Below, piece by piece: positions 1 through 12,920 of a stretch of DNA of 64,000 nt. Made by a program: the position numbers and the translations under genes. Under the pieces are notes generated by a model. That model saw nothing but the letters and a program-made list of their open reading frames with translations. It made no database searches and was not told the origin of the DNA. The DNA comes from Gymnogyps californianus. Its lineage: Eukaryota; Chordata; Aves; Accipitriformes; Cathartidae. The DNA lies in the NCBI RefSeq assembly GCF_018139145.2, contig NC_059471.1, forward strand, positions 47,499,486 through 47,563,485. Reading direction: 5' to 3'. Each line of letters begins with the position of its first letter. Position 1 is the stretch's first letter.

Positions 1-139
1 CAATGTATATGAAAAAAGGGTTTCCTAAGCCCACAAAGGCACACTGATGTGGCTTGCTGATTCTCTGGTTCTCAATCTTTCTCTTCAGGTACTAGACTGC
101 TCCTAAGTGTTTCTTGCCTTCAGCTCTGTGATCATATGG

Positions 140-260
140 ATTTGTATAAAAGCAGTTTCTGTGAGCCAGAGGACTAAACCTCCAACATCTAATCAGAGTC
201 TGTGGGTTCAAATCCTGACTGTGCCACGGAATGATGTTGGGCAACTGTGCCAGCCCTGTG
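140..260 (+). repeat. MIR-like tRNA-derived SINE fragment
   Basis: A sequence resembling a pol III B box (GGTTCAAATCC, 205-215) is followed by TGTGCCAC and then TTGGGCAAC. This is the order found in MIR/CORE-SINE elements, where the B box precedes a 'CTGCCAC...TTGGGCAA' core. The A-box side is too decayed to call. The assignment rests on recalled consensus features and not on an alignment. It could be a chance B box. Confidence 0.4.
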
Positions 261-1674
261 GCTGGGGGTCTAAGCGGTCAGGTGAAAATACTGTTGTAGA
301 AAACGTTGGGTTCAGCAGATGTAAGGGAATATTATGATGTGAAAGGCAAAGCGTTTCCCTGATTCTGATAAAGCTGATTTCTTCCTCACCAGTGTCAGAA
401 GAAAAACTTAAAATTTCAAATTTTCCCCAGTTTGAGAGTGCCTGGATTCCTTGAAACAACTTGTGGATGGAGGATTTAATCAGCAGCAATGAAATGCTGT
501 GCTGCAAAACTTTTCTTTGTTTTATTTCCCTTTTTCCCTAATTACATTGCAGAGCATCCATAAATGTGTGTGCTCTTCCTTTTTCCTTTCTGGTCCTTTT
601 CTCTATTTTCTTTATCAAAATTTAGAACAAGTATAATTTTTAAATGTGACATTTTTCTGTCTTTAGTTATTAAAAACAACAAAAAAATTGGACAGATCTA
701 ATTTATCTTTTTTTTAGACTTTTCTAATGAATTTATGTATTGTTTCTTTCAGCTGTAAGTGGATCTACACAGCAAAATTTGCACTTGGACAGAGCTGGTT
801 TTTTTTCTAGGAGCTATTTGGACCCAAACTGTTAAGATCCATAGTAGGCATAAGTTGAAATAAAAAAATCTGTGTCTAGATTAAATGGGCTGCCTCCTGG
901 CAAAGTTTATAGTCAGAACAGGTTAGGAGCTGGAGCGAAATGTGAAGCTAACGTAACACAATGGACGTTATCTGTAGCACTGTATTACCTTCATATTCCC
1001 ACCAGATAAGTTATCCATCTGATTCGTTTGAAGATGTCACATGATCTGGTAATGCCAAATATACATTAAAATGGGGAAAGCTATGGGTGTGATTGAACTG
1101 TGATAACATATGGTTTGTACAGTCATTGGCCTCTTAAGAACTTAACTTCCAGCTGAGGTCTGTGTAACATAAGAAACAGGGATATCACATTTCCCCCATC
1201 TCTGCTTCTGGCAGGTGTGTGCTAGAGACTGACTACTAAATACTTTGTAATTAGTATGCCTTGGAGCAGTCACTGTCATCTTACATCTGTAACTGGAGTG
1301 AGGGCACTGTTAGCATGACTGCGTTCATTTCTTTAGTGTCCCAAGCCTATAGACCTATACAAGGCAGCCTGAAGGATCACTGTTTGATGCATGAACCATA
1401 GGCAGACCTCAGAAATGTATCTAATTATACCAGTATCTGACTGCACTATTATAGCAATATGTCTTATTCACAGACAAAAATGAACTGCTATTCAAGGATA
1501 AAAAAATCTTATGTATTCTGCCAGCTCTAAAGTTCAATATCTAATTGAAGATTAAATAGTTTGAGACAATCAATAGCTGTATTTTAGATTTTCAAAATTA
1601 TTCCTGCGCTACATGAACTATTGTCATATTTCCCAGTGTACAGTAAAACATTGGTATCATCTTTCAAAGTGTGT

Positions 1675-1699
1675 GAGAGAGAGACAGAGAGAGAGAGAA
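1675..1699. repeat. (GA)n microsatellite
   Basis: About 12 GA units with one C interruption, preceded by a short GT run. Confidence 0.9.
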
Positions 1700-3824
1700 A
1701 GGTAAATTTACTGCTAAGATATAAAGTTAAACTGTTTTCTGGAAATGTGTAGCAGTACCTGCAACCTTTGCATTCTTTACTAGATTCCAGGCTTTTTTAG
1801 AAGCAGTATGTGGGTGTTGCTCATAATGTTTTCATTTATTTAAAAAACATAATTCTCCCTTGTGAGGGGAGTACAACTGAATTCACAATAATTCCTTTTT
1901 GACAAATTGATAGGCTTTATTTTCTCTTGGTTTAATCCACAGTACCTATTTTAAAACCATCTGTACTGATCAGAAGCCATATGCCACAAATACGAATGAG
2001 CATTTAGGCAGCAGCCATCCCTCATGCAAAATCCAGAGGAAGGCTCCCCACCCACAGCTGCAGGAGCTCCGATCACGAGGGGAAATAGGTTCCATTTGGA
2101 GATTGTGGTGTCTACAGGTAGTTGTTTTTAAAACAGAGAGGATTTAGTTTCAGTTTTGGAGTCAGTCATGTAGAAAGAGGATCTCAGAAGCAAATGGGTC
2201 CTATTGCGTGCTTCAAACACACCTTAAATTTTACTCTGAAATCAATTGGCAGAACCTAAGAGCTGATATTGTGTGACTTGACAAGATACACATCTTAGCA
2301 GGTAGATCACCACTTTCTTTACTTTTCTTCACAAATGTTTTACATCCAGATGAAGATGCATATTGCGTCATCTATCACCACCGGACATAGAATTTCACCT
2401 TAGGATCCTTCCATCACACCTTATAGCTGAGGTTATGCCTCTTAGAGTCACTTCTAGCCACAGAATGCAGTCCTCAGTTAATTTTTCCAATGGCTAATGA
2501 AACTGTTATCTGTAGCTGTTATCCAGCAGTTAATCCAACTGATAAAAATAAATGCTTTGGGGGAGATCTTGTCTACCTAATTTTTCCTTAAACGTTTTGG
2601 TGTTTAATAAAGCAGCCTTCTTAAATTAAATTCTTACATAGACACTAAGAAAAAAAAAAGGACTGATGTTTCTCAGAAAATCTGAAGAACTCTCCAAATG
2701 GTTCCTAAAAGTAATCACTTTATTTAGACTTGAAAACACCTCAATTAGGTATCTCACTTAGATGGATAGGATTCTTTTTTGAAGCAGGACCTATCAGGTA
2801 GGCTCAGTTTCCTTTAGGAGGATCAGTTTGCTAGATATCTCTAATATGATCACTGGAATACTATACACGCAATTCCTGGACTTTAGTTAGTTAAATAGAT
2901 CAGATCCTGCTTTTATTCCTGAACATACCTACCTCTAGCTCTGGGAAACTGGTACACTTTTGTTTACATACAAAGAACCTGCTATCAGAAGTCTTTTCCC
3001 TATGCTTGCACTTTTTTACATGTCAAATAATAACTTCTTAAGCTTCACCTTGATAAACTAAATAGATGGAGTATCTTTGGTCTCTAGGGCAGGTTTTCCA
3101 GGCCCTGAATGCCTACTGCTGAGACCAGATGAGTGCTTTAACGTTGGGAGTTGGAAATTCTCACCATCTCTCAAGAGGTAGCCTTTATCAAAAAGATACC
3201 TTTAATGTTTCTTAAATGTTTCAGAACTCAGAGTTCTTCAATCTTCTTAAGAGGAGCTGGCATATGTGCCTGTATATTTAAAGAATGCTTTGCATTAAAT
3301 AGTCAATATTTATGTAAATGTCTGAGGCAATGTCTGATGGCAACCTGTCTGTTCTTAGGCAGATGAAACTGAAATGGATGCCAGACTTCTTTTTAAGTTC
3401 TGAAAGAAACATCTAGTAAACACAATAAATGAGAAAATAGTTCAAAGGAATCTCTGCATCTGGTGTGGAATATCCTTCAAACGATTACTGATCGTGGCAA
3501 GTGGGATAGGGAAGGATAAAAGCAAACTGGGTTTTAGCCACTACAACTTTTATAGTACAGCTGCTTGAAGACATTTTCCGGAGAGGAAAGGCAGTGTCTC
3601 TGCTCCAGTCTGGACTGAATTTGCTATTCAAAGTTCTGGCTTAGGGAAGTATTCACACAAGTTCACGGAGAGGTTTAAGAGTCAGAGGAAGAACCTGACC
3701 TAAGATACTCTGTATTGCCCTCTCAGGAACCTTGACTGTCTGCATTGGCTATAGAAATAAGCTATGGAGATGGGACTGCTCTGAATAATCACCTAGAAGG
3801 AGTATTCCTCTTATTCATTATTGG

Positions 3825-3852
3825 ATAGGCTGGTGATTTACCACCAGCCTAT
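3825..3852. repeat. Perfect 11-bp inverted repeat
   Basis: ATAGGCTGGTG (3825-3835) and its exact reverse complement CACCAGCCTAT (3842-3852) are separated by 6 nt. They would form an 11-bp hairpin. Nothing nearby assigns it to a mobile element. Confidence 0.85.
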
Positions 3853-6409
3853 GTAAAGGACATTGCAGAGCTGCACTGCCTGAGGCTACACTGTAAAAGA
3901 CATTGCATCCAGTAGGCTGAATCCCACTCAGCTTTCCTAGCTGTGTGAGCGAGGTGCTATCGCAGCCTGGATTCGTCCCAGGTAATTGAGGGGGGCAGCT
4001 ATGTTCACCTCTAACCATCCCTCTGTACTCCGTGGCAGGAGGCAGACATCGCTGGAGGTGATGCAGAACTTGCCTCTGTCCCAGGAGAACAGGATGACTT
4101 GCTCCCAGTCTATCCGCCTCAGCTAAGTTAGGGTGCTGTTCTGAACCACCTTCTCCAGGAGATCAGTTTGGCGAAGTAGCATCAAAGCAGCTGATACAAC
4201 ACACAATAACAAACACTGAAGCGCTATAAGGCAATAATAGCAAATTGTCAGAGCCACATTTCCATTCAGCTACTGACACTTTCACTGTTTGTGAACCACC
4301 AGCGTGTCTGATCCTAAAATCAATCCTATTATTTAGCTGGGAAAAAATCTCTTCTAGTGCATGGGATACACAAATCCCTAAAGGAAACTGTCTTAGGTAG
4401 AAAGAAAAGGTTTACTGATAATATCACAGTTCAGTCTTCTCTTTACTGATGACAGGATATTATGCTCCCCAGGTGACATTTTCATCTGGGAGATAAATGA
4501 TAATATAATACTTGGCTAAGTTCATATTAGTTATTCTTTCATTTCTTCTTTCTCTCGTTTCTTGCGATTACTTTCTTCTTTCCTTGCTTGTAGCTCCTGC
4601 TTTTAAACTGTCTTTAATTCCTGACACTCCGTGCTCATGGGAGTCTCTGCACTTTGAGAATACTTGACATTCAGGAAAATACACTTTATATGTTAAAAAT
4701 CAATGGTGACACAATATTTACAGCCCAAAGGCCAAACATTTGTGTTTCTTTATAGAGAGTAAGTGCTTGGAGACCAGCTTTGTGCTGCTAAGCTATAGAC
4801 ATCAAAGAATAGTAATACCGCAGTTTTAAACTCAATGGCTTGAGTGGGTTCCAGCACAGTTAAGTAAGGCACTAGCTGGTTTTATGGGTACTCTTAATAC
4901 AGAGACAGATATAAGCATTATTATTTTTTCCCTGAACTGTGAACCAACTCTCTTTGTCTAAGAGAAGGTCATCTTTTCTGTGCTAAAATATCCATATAAA
5001 GTCTAAAATTATAGGACAATACTTTCTCCTTCTCATGAAAAAAGAAATTCTTTAAAAAGGTATTTTTGTTGAAGTCACAATTAATTCCTTGCAAAAAAGA
5101 GACCGTAATGTGATACTGCTTTCTCTCTTTCTTGGTATTTATATAATAAATATATACCATTTCTGAAGACTTGATTTTTTAACTGAGAACTGAAATAAAG
5201 CTACTTTAGAGATTCAGCCTCTCTAACACAAGGGGTAGCTTGTCATTTTAGCACTGTTTATAGAGATTTGTTTTATATTCCAGGCAGGATTTATAATGTT
5301 TTCAATTGGCTTATTTTACTCTAATAGGCTTAATTTTGGTGGGTGAGACAAAAACACTGCAAGGCATTTATTACATCATTAGAAACTGCACTATGTATCT
5401 AGGGAATGCAGTGTCATTTGGTTTGTACGTTTGACCCCTGCTTGTTATTAGGTGCACTTTACTAAATCAGCAGAAGGAGATAGGTCACTAACGACTATTA
5501 CCAAGCTAATAATAATTATAAGGGAAAGAACCCTGTTATTGATGTTTCAGACATCATTTCATATATACTGTTCCTGAGACACTGATTTGTGATTTGCATT
5601 ATTGGGAATGAACTTTCTTTGACCTGTCATTTAACATAAGTTAGACTGTTTGGCCTGATAGTTACATACTGTCCTTTCTAATAATGAAATTATTCTATTT
5701 AACTCCTTGAATGGATTTTTTTAATTATTTTGATTTCACGGTAGTTCTAGAATAAATTAAAAAGAGGAGATAAATTAGAAATAGTGCATACGAGAAAAAA
5801 AAATCTTGATAGATAATAGGGGGACCAACAGAATTTAGACCATATTTTGAACCATTGAAAGGTTATGTTACTTCTGAGCAATACACATCACAGTAGTTAG
5901 TCTCTCACTTTGAACATAACACATATGTGTAAGCATACGAGGAAATGTAATTACTTCAGCAAAGCTTGTACTTTAAGTTAAATTCTCTGACCTGTGCAAA
6001 TAGTGGCTGGTTTGCTCATTCTGGTGGTCTCAATAAAGCTGATTAGCCAGAAGTGTGAGGAAAGAAATATGTTGGGTAGGTTTGTACGTACAAAGTTGTT
6101 TCGTTCTACCTTGTGGTACTATTCAGTCAATGAAAGTACATCTTTCCTAAAAGGTCTTTGCAATAAGTACTTTGTTGCTAATTTTGCTCCATCTGGAAAG
6201 ACCTAAACTCTCAGTCAGGGGTCAGTCTATCAGGTTTGTGATATGGGACATAAGTGAAGCAGAATGTTTCTGTTTGCCAGATGCAACAATGTGCAACTGC
6301 AGCACAGAATACAGAAGCTCACTGGGAAAAACATGACATCGTTTACCTCCAGCGTGGAGCAAAATCTCACCAGATCAAGGCAATCTTTCCAAAGTGACTG
6401 AGTGATCTT

Positions 6410-6800
6410 AACGGTCCATAAATGAGGAAGGACATGGCTGCTGGGACCCCTCGACAACAAGGACCTGCGGCCTGTGAACCCGGGAGGGAGGAACAAACCA
6501 GCCTTCCCTCAGTTTCTCACCAAAATACAACACATTTACATGTTTATCCCAAACATCCTCTTCCAGACTTTGCCGTTCGGGGTCCAGGCACAACTGTTAG
6601 CATCACCATGGTGGTGGTGGTTGTGGTTGCTCCGTTGGGTGGTGGCCAAGGCTCCACATGCCTAGCCGTGTGCTGGTATGGGACTGGCGTGCAGGTGAGG
6701 AGCCTGTGCTTGGCCCAACCAGCCATTTCCGGCCCAACCAGCCATTTCCAGCCCCACCAAAGAAGGTGTCTGACTGACTAGGACCCCAAAGGGTAGGATG
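6410..6800. other. Locally GC-rich block of unknown origin
   Basis: This block is clearly richer in G+C than its flanks. It carries a TGG-rich run (about 6607-6645) and two exact 19-bp tandem copies at 6712-6749. Frames of 60-119 codons are open on both strands, as expected of GC-rich DNA, and none resembles a known protein. It may be an eroded retroelement leader or a fragment of an untranslated exon. I cannot decide. Confidence 0.4.
6712..6749. repeat. 19-bp tandem duplication
   Basis: Two identical 19-bp copies lie head to tail, 6712-6730 and 6731-6749. Each begins GGCCCAACCAGCC. Confidence 0.9.
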
Positions 6801-6947
6801 CAGTTGGAGCTAGTCAGTAAATCACCTTTCTTTAGTCACTACTAGTTTTGGTAAAAAAAAAAAAGTTTTCCTTTGTCGATAATCCATATGAAACATTGAA
6901 GCAAAATTAACTACAAATTGGTGAATTGGTGGGGACGGGAGGCAGTT

Positions 6948-6970
6948 TACTGGTACTACTAGTACCAGTA
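6948..6970. repeat. Perfect 10-bp inverted repeat, 3-nt loop
   Basis: TACTGGTACT (6948-6957) and AGTACCAGTA (6961-6970) are exact reverse complements around ACT. It lies just left of the ancient CR1 fragment. Confidence 0.85.
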
Positions 6971-6984
6971 GAAGATATGATTAC

Positions 6985-7440
6985 TTAGACTGGAAATTCT
7001 TTGGCCTAGAAAATAGATCACCTAAAGGTCGTAAAGTCATAGTGGTATGGAGAAGACAAATATGTTTATCATCTCTAACAGAATTAAGAAACATCAACAA
7101 GACTAGCAAATAGTAGGTTCAAAACAGAGAAGAGAGGTGCTTATTAGCTGTGGAACTTGTCAGAGAAAGTTGTATATGCTAAAAATGTTACTGGTTTTAA
7201 AAAAATGGATGAAAGAATGGAAGAAAAGTCTACCCAGGACCATCAGATAGACCACCATTCGGGAAGTCACTGGTGACCGAGACACTGTTCTGGAGAAGTT
7301 TTATCAGATGTTGGTGCTGTTGTATCATGGTTACATGCTTCTTAGACAACTATTACTGGCCATTTTTGGAGGCAAGATACTGGGCTAATTGGGACTTTGA
7401 TCCAGTTTATACTGCAGTTCTTCTGTTCTTATGATGATCT
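6985..7440 (+). mobile_element. Ancient CR1-L3-like LINE fragment (3' end)
   Basis: The right end (about 7370-7437) carries the hallmark order of old archosaur CR1 3' UTRs: 'GATACTGGGCTA', 'TTTGATCCAGT', 'CTGCAGTTCTTCTGTTCTTATGATGA'-like text. Upstream, 7150-7240 resembles the end of the reverse-transcriptase ORF and the start of the UTR ('GGAACTTGTCAGAGAAAGT...ATGCTAAAAATGTTACTGG'). All reading frames are destroyed. This is an ancient, 5'-truncated insertion in sense orientation. Boundaries are approximate and the subfamily is judged from memory of the consensus. Confidence 0.65.
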
Positions 7441-9284
7441 GGATCATAAAATAAAACCTTACAAAGCCAATTTTTTTCTATAACTTTTCAAATTTCCATT
7501 TTGTTCATTTCTTCCTTCTCTCTCTCCCCCCCCAGTTTCTTGAAAGTGCATCTGTGCCTTTCATTCTGGTGTGACACTATGTGGAAGTATATATTTCTGA
7601 ATATATCATGCTGGTTTCTCACGGTTTGTCTTCTCTAGGAAAAAAGCAGACAGGTTTTTTTCCCACATGTTTATAGTTGTGAGAGTCCAACTACAATGAA
7701 TGAGATTTCAGAGAGCAGCAGTGTTTCTGTTGCCATACCAGGAAAAAAAGATGTATTCTCAGCATGTTAGTGAATATGTGGTAAAATCCTAGGGAGACGA
7801 AGGCAAATCTCAGCAGAATTGAAGTAACAACTGTATTCCTGTTTAATACTTTACATGCTAACACATTTTCAATCCAGAGATGACTGTGGATTTTACAACA
7901 TTTCAACAGACATATGATGAGAAGACGGAGGAATGCAGTCCCCATCTAAAGATAAGGGATCTCCGCAAAGCTGTGACTTGCCATGCTGGATATAAAACAT
8001 AATGCAGATAAAACCCCATAATGCACAACACCAGCTGATGGCGACTAGTGAGGGGGGAGGTAAAACACCAGCGCTGACTGAAATTTCACTCCATTTACAC
8101 AGCAAAACTCCACAGATAGGTGTCATTTTTTGCTTGTTTTATATCATCATCCTAGATTTGATATTGGTCTCCATGACAGGTTACATCATTATAGGGTACC
8201 TTTAAGGCTCACGTCAGAGGGACCAAGTAAAAATGAAGATTACTCTCTGCGTTTCACATACACAACAGATCTTTTTTCATTCTTATGTGCGAAAAATACA
8301 CCTCGCTGAGAACAGGAGAGGGAAAAGGAAGCATGAGTTAGTTTACCTAAAGATCTCAGTATATTTTGTTTTCAGCAGAGTAAGAGTTTCCTCTGGAAAG
8401 AAAAGAGTTTGCAAAGGTTCAAAGGACATTGGACAAGTACTTTGAAAAAGAAATAAACTGATGTTTACTAGAGACATAGAATGTCAAACAATTTCAGGAA
8501 GTCCCATAGCTGGAAGCAGTTGGAGACCAGGAGAGGACTAGGGAAAGGACCCTGTATGTTCTTACACTTTGTCCTTACAATCTTTCTTAGGCATGCATTT
8601 TTGGACACTACTAGAGTCCAAAAATGTAGTGTCCACAAGATACCGAATGTGGTCCTGGGTTGGCCCATTCAGGCCTTTCTTGTGAGGTCCTGTCCCCACC
8701 ATGGGAGACTTCAGGACTTCAGGACTTGGGGAAGAGTGCAAGAAACATTTTAATTAGTAGCCACATAAGGGGAAGAACAAAGTAGTTTTAAGAACAGGGT
8801 CACCTTCTGAATGGTGCCCTAGGAGCAGAATTTGCAAGACTGACCTGAACATATGAGCTCTGCGCCCAGTGAATGGAGGAAGAGTTCAGGAAGATACTGA
8901 TGTGGATCCACTAGATAAAGATCCACTGGAGATGGAGCAGGCAATAGTGAGAGGCATGCATGCCAGACCCCATCTGTCTCCTGCGTGACACTTCTGTGAA
9001 ACTGGGATTTGAAACTTGAAACAGGTTTGTGAAATTAAGTGACCAGGCGGGATGTGGAGTCCTCCAGGGGTTAATTCCAAGGCATCATGTGAAATACATA
9101 CCCACTCCTCAGCACCAACATTTCAGATCTGCTTGGTCTCAGGTGAACGTGCTGTCACGGAGCCAGAGTGCTGCGTACTCACCCGCTTGCTTTCCATCCG
9201 ACCTCGTGCCATTTCCACGCAGTGACCTTCCCTCCTCACTCCCCATGGTTCATTAAGGAGTTGAAAATACACTCCCTAGAAATA
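7441..9284. other. No gene recognised
   Basis: AT-rich sequence with short chance frames up to 90 codons. The only structured element seen is the overlapping hairpin pair at 8597-8635. Confidence 0.6.
8597..8635. repeat. Two overlapping, mutually exclusive 10-bp hairpins
   Basis: The arm 8597-8606 (ATTTTTGGAC) pairs perfectly with 8616-8625. The overlapping arm 8602-8611 (TGGACACTAC) pairs perfectly with 8626-8635. Both stems use 8602-8606, so only one can form at a time. Confidence 0.8.
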
Positions 9285-9415
9285 CGCTAGCACTCTCTGC
9301 CCGTGGGACTCCTCTGCAGCGGGGCGGTATAGGATTGCAGCCGCATCAAGCTACACCCCGGGTGTCCTCTTTCTGGCAGGAGACCTCTAACCACTAGGCT
9401 ATCATGCAAAATAGG
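9285..9415 (-). repeat. tRNA-derived SINE-like fragment
   Basis: On the minus strand a TAGCCTAGTGGTTAG sequence (complement of 9387-9401) looks like a tRNA A box. It is followed about 40 nt later by a degenerate B box (complement of 9343-9356). The 'CTAGTGGTTAGAG' wording recurs in old amniote tRNA-derived SINEs. There is no plausible cloverleaf, so this is not a functional tRNA gene. Confidence 0.45.
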
Positions 9416-12319
9416 GGCTATACCACAGTAATGATACCGTGTGAGTTAAAAACAGTTGATGCAAGCCTAGCAAGTGAGATTTCCCTGCAGGCGCAAGTGC
9501 TGCAGTGCCTGCTTTCTGGTTCTGAAGGAGCCACGGGCAGGACATAGACAGACACCTCCCTTAGTCATCCTAGAGGAAAGGACACTACTCAGCATTTGAG
9601 GAGAGTCAGGTGCCCAGAGTATCTCAGGTGAGGCAAGAATCACCCAAATACCTCTCCTCTGTTTAAACATTATCAAATGATCAGTTGTTTGTCGCCAGGA
9701 ACAATTAAGCTTGTGGCATAGAGTGTTTGCTCCTCTTGACAGATTTTTTTCTTCTTTTTTTCTTAATCCTACCTGCCCTTCACTCTCCTTTCTGGTGCAT
9801 ACTGACTTTATCTCTCTTCCTGCAGTTAATTTGGGGCCCAACTGTCTCATTTCTGAACCCTGGCTTCTCTTTCCTCCCCACAGCAAATGTGCAGGAGCTG
9901 ACTGGGGCCTTGAGTATACCAGAACTGAAACTTGGCTGATGTGCAATTAACGCTGAGAGCCTGATTAAAATTCACAAGAGCCAGGGGCACACAAGGCCAA
10001 CTTTTCAAGTGCCTCCAAGCCAGCTTCTGAATTCAGCCACATGTTTGACTTCATATTTACAAGGTGAAAAGGAATTTGTGCATGGCGGTCAGACAGATGC
10101 AGAATTAAGAAAACTGTTATTGACTATATAGTTAATATATTCCTTTACCAAAGTTGTTTTGCATATTGTTGATCACAGACTCATTCTGCTCTAGGTTATA
10201 CATAAAATCCCCCTCCCAAGCATGCACACACTTACATACGAGTATTTTCTGTAATAGAAAACTTAGCACTCTGCTTCTTAATGAGTGGTGCTGATGGGAA
10301 ATGACCCCTGCTTTCCTAAACACACAGCAATCTAATTTGAACCTGTGTGCCAATTACTGGCCTCTGTGGAGCACTTTGCTGTGAAACAATCAAGTCACAA
10401 TAGGATTAGAAAGCATTGCAGGGAGACCACAAGGGAAAGCAAACACAGGCGTAACTGCAGGTTTATTCCTTTAAATTGTCTGTAAATAGCACTGATAGCC
10501 TCCTCAGTGCCACCTAGGTATTGTTTCTATAAATCCTCTGTAGGTACAATCTAAAATGAATATAGACAATGAGTCTTTTATAGCATACCAACCTTACTCA
10601 CTGAGCTGGTCTGTCCTTATGAAGATTGTGGGTGTTTACCTAAGCATTCTCAGAAGATAAAAGTAGACAAAGCAGGACAGACATCTTGGCTGCCTCAAAG
10701 AAATTTTTCTTTTTTTCTTTTTTCTTTTTTTTAAAATTCAGACAATACCTTTTAATATTTTTGTTGCTAAATGATAACTGTCATTCCTGTGAGAGCAGCC
10801 ATACTTATTTCTGGATGTGCGTGGATAGATCTGGCAGATAGACAAGATGCTTTCAGTTCGACTGAATTAATACCTTTGTTCCAATCCTGAACCAACAGAG
10901 TAGGTTATCATCCTTTCAGTCCTGTCTGTCTTATTCTGGTTGCTCATTCCAAAATAGAAAACATTTTGCAGTTTCTTTTGTACAAGACATTATTTATCCT
11001 GAACAGGACTTGCAGCCACGATCATAATGACATCAACAACAAAGAGAAAACACTGGATCTACTGCATTCACTGATCTAGAGACTGGCAGCTTTCAAGGCA
11101 GAGTGATGGATTGCTTTTTTTTCTTTTAATTTGAGGATAACCGTGTGGAAAGAGATTTAGTGAAAACTCAGAAATGCTGCTTCTTAAACAGGCAAGAGGC
11201 TGCCAAGCACCTAACCTCCTGGCTCTTGACTTTGTGGCACGAGGTTTCTCATGGCTGGAACCTGCTGTATCCACATGCCCCTCCCCAGATGCCATGTCCC
11301 TCAGCTTGCTCACTGCACCAGCTCTTCCATGTACCAGGCAATATTTGCAGCCATATATAGGTGGCTGACTCCTGCACCAGTCAAAACAAAATTCAACTAT
11401 TTCTGTGAAGGCAACATACTGAAGGAGATTTTGAGGGGCCAAAGGAAAGCAGAAAGGTGACAGAATCTGCTCTTAACCCAAATCAAAGTTGCAGAGATGC
11501 TGCACACATGTTCCACAGGCATTAATACAGCATCCATCCAGGCTGCATTAGAGATGCTATTCCATCACGCATTAAGACTTTTACCACCAGATTTACAAAG
11601 CTCATTACATGCATCCGTGCTCATGCCCTGGGCCTTGGCCTGACAAGCCTTTTGACACTTAGCTTTGTGTTCAGCTTGGGACATAAGCGGACATGTGCCT
11701 CACCCTGTGACAGGCAACGTATTCACTGCTGAGCATGGTGAACACTGCAAACACTTCGGTCTGCTTCAGTGTAGATATGAATTCAAATCACAGAAGGTTC
11801 AAGCTACCTCACTGGTCTAAGAGCAGGAGTGGAAACAGGAGACTCAGTTTCAGATGGGAAGTGCTGAGTAGCACCATCCATCTGTGCAAGTTGCATCAAG
11901 GACGACAGGGCTGGGATGGCAAGTCTGAAAACTGGGTATACTTTAGTATACCCAATGTATGTAATGGAGCAGCAGGAAGAAGCTTCTGAGATAAGGAAAA
12001 TGTGTTGGTCTGAGATAATCCCTTTGAGTACAGACAGTGCTATCACCATCCTATTCCTCTTTTGTCAGAAACCATCTGTGAAACCCTAGCAAACTATGCA
12101 TACACCATCACCTTCTAGTTAAGCCCGCCTAGAGGAGAATTGCTTTGGACTAGTAACAGTTATTTTGCTGCCTGTATCAAACCCTAACGCTTCCTGGCTT
12201 TTGGAGTGCTTGACTTTGCAACCCTAAGAATAGCCATTCCCCAAATTCTCAGTATGCAGTATCTGCAGAACATTAGCTAGTTGTGGCACAACTCCTATAC
12301 TGTGAACTGTGTACAGAAT
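9416..12319. other. No gene recognised
   Basis: The longest frame here (159 codons, minus strand, 9467-9946) has low-complexity, biologically unconvincing composition. A polypyrimidine run lies at about 10,700-10,733 and a 9-bp inverted repeat at 11,933-11,954. Confidence 0.6.
11933..11954. repeat. 9-bp inverted repeat, 4-nt loop
   Basis: TGGGTATAC and GTATACCCA flank TTTA. It is a perfect short hairpin in otherwise unremarkable DNA. Confidence 0.8.
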
Positions 12320-12919
12320 TGTCATGTTTTAACCCCAGCCAGCAACTAGGCACCACGCAGCCACTCGCTCCCCCCTCCCCCCTCTCAGTGGATGGGGAGG
12401 AGGATCGGGGAAAAAAGTAAAACTCATGGGCTGAGATAAGAACAGCTTAATAACTAAAGTAAAATAAAATAGAATAATAACAATAATAATAAAATATAAT
12501 AATAATAATAGTAATGAAAATAAATATAACAAAAAAAAAGAGAGAAATAAACCCCAAGAAAAGACAAGTGATGCACAATGCAATTGCTCACCACCCACTG
12601 ACCGATGCCCGAGCAGCGACCCGCCCCTCCTGGCCAACTCCTCTCTGTTCATATACTGGGCATGACGTTCCATGGTATGGAATATCCTTTTGGCTAGTTC
12701 AGGTCAGCTGCCCTGGCTATGCTCCCTCCCAGCTTCTTGCACACCTGCTTGCTGGCAGAGCATGGGAAACTGAAAAGTCCTTAATTTAAGATAAGCGCTA
12801 CTTAGCAACAACTAAAAGATCAGAGTGTTATCAACATTATTCTCACACTAAATCCAAAACACAGCACTGTACCAGCTACTGAGAAGAAAATTAACTCTAT
12901 CCCAGCCAAAACCAGGACA
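12320..12919 (-). repeat. Family-A LTR (3' LTR of the partial provirus), about 600 bp
   Basis: On the plus strand it runs from TGTCATGTTTTAACCCC to ...CCAAAACCAGGACA. The minus-strand copy therefore starts TGTCCTGG and ends in CA, the canonical LTR termini. It shares its whole length with the LTRs at 25,792, 36,322 and 56,323. The TATA motif seen as TATATAAA in sisters reads TATATGAA here. A (AAT)n-rich tract (12,471-12,512) lies at the transcribed-region boundary in all copies. A C-rich run is at 12,370-12,384. Confidence 0.9.
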
Positions 12920-12920
12920 G

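Larger units (their letters stand above)
261..6409. other. AT-rich DNA without recognisable gene
   Basis: No open frame here exceeds about 100 codons, and none resembles a protein I know. The stretch contains a (GA)n run at 1675-1699 and a perfect hairpin at 3825-3852, listed separately. Otherwise it is unannotated intergenic or intronic sequence with scattered A/T runs. Confidence 0.7.

Noticed and set aside
6422..6781. 119-codon plus-strand frame with a valine-rich run
   Set aside because: The valine run is encoded by the GTG/TGG simple repeat. It is GC-rich DNA with open frames on both strands.
9343..9401. Possible tRNA gene on the minus strand
   Set aside because: A- and B-like boxes exist but acceptor and anticodon stems do not pair. 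It is better explained as an old tRNA-derived SINE.
9467..9946. 159-codon minus-strand open frame
   Set aside because: Composition is unconvincing, with overlapping open frames on the opposite strand and no recognisable motif.
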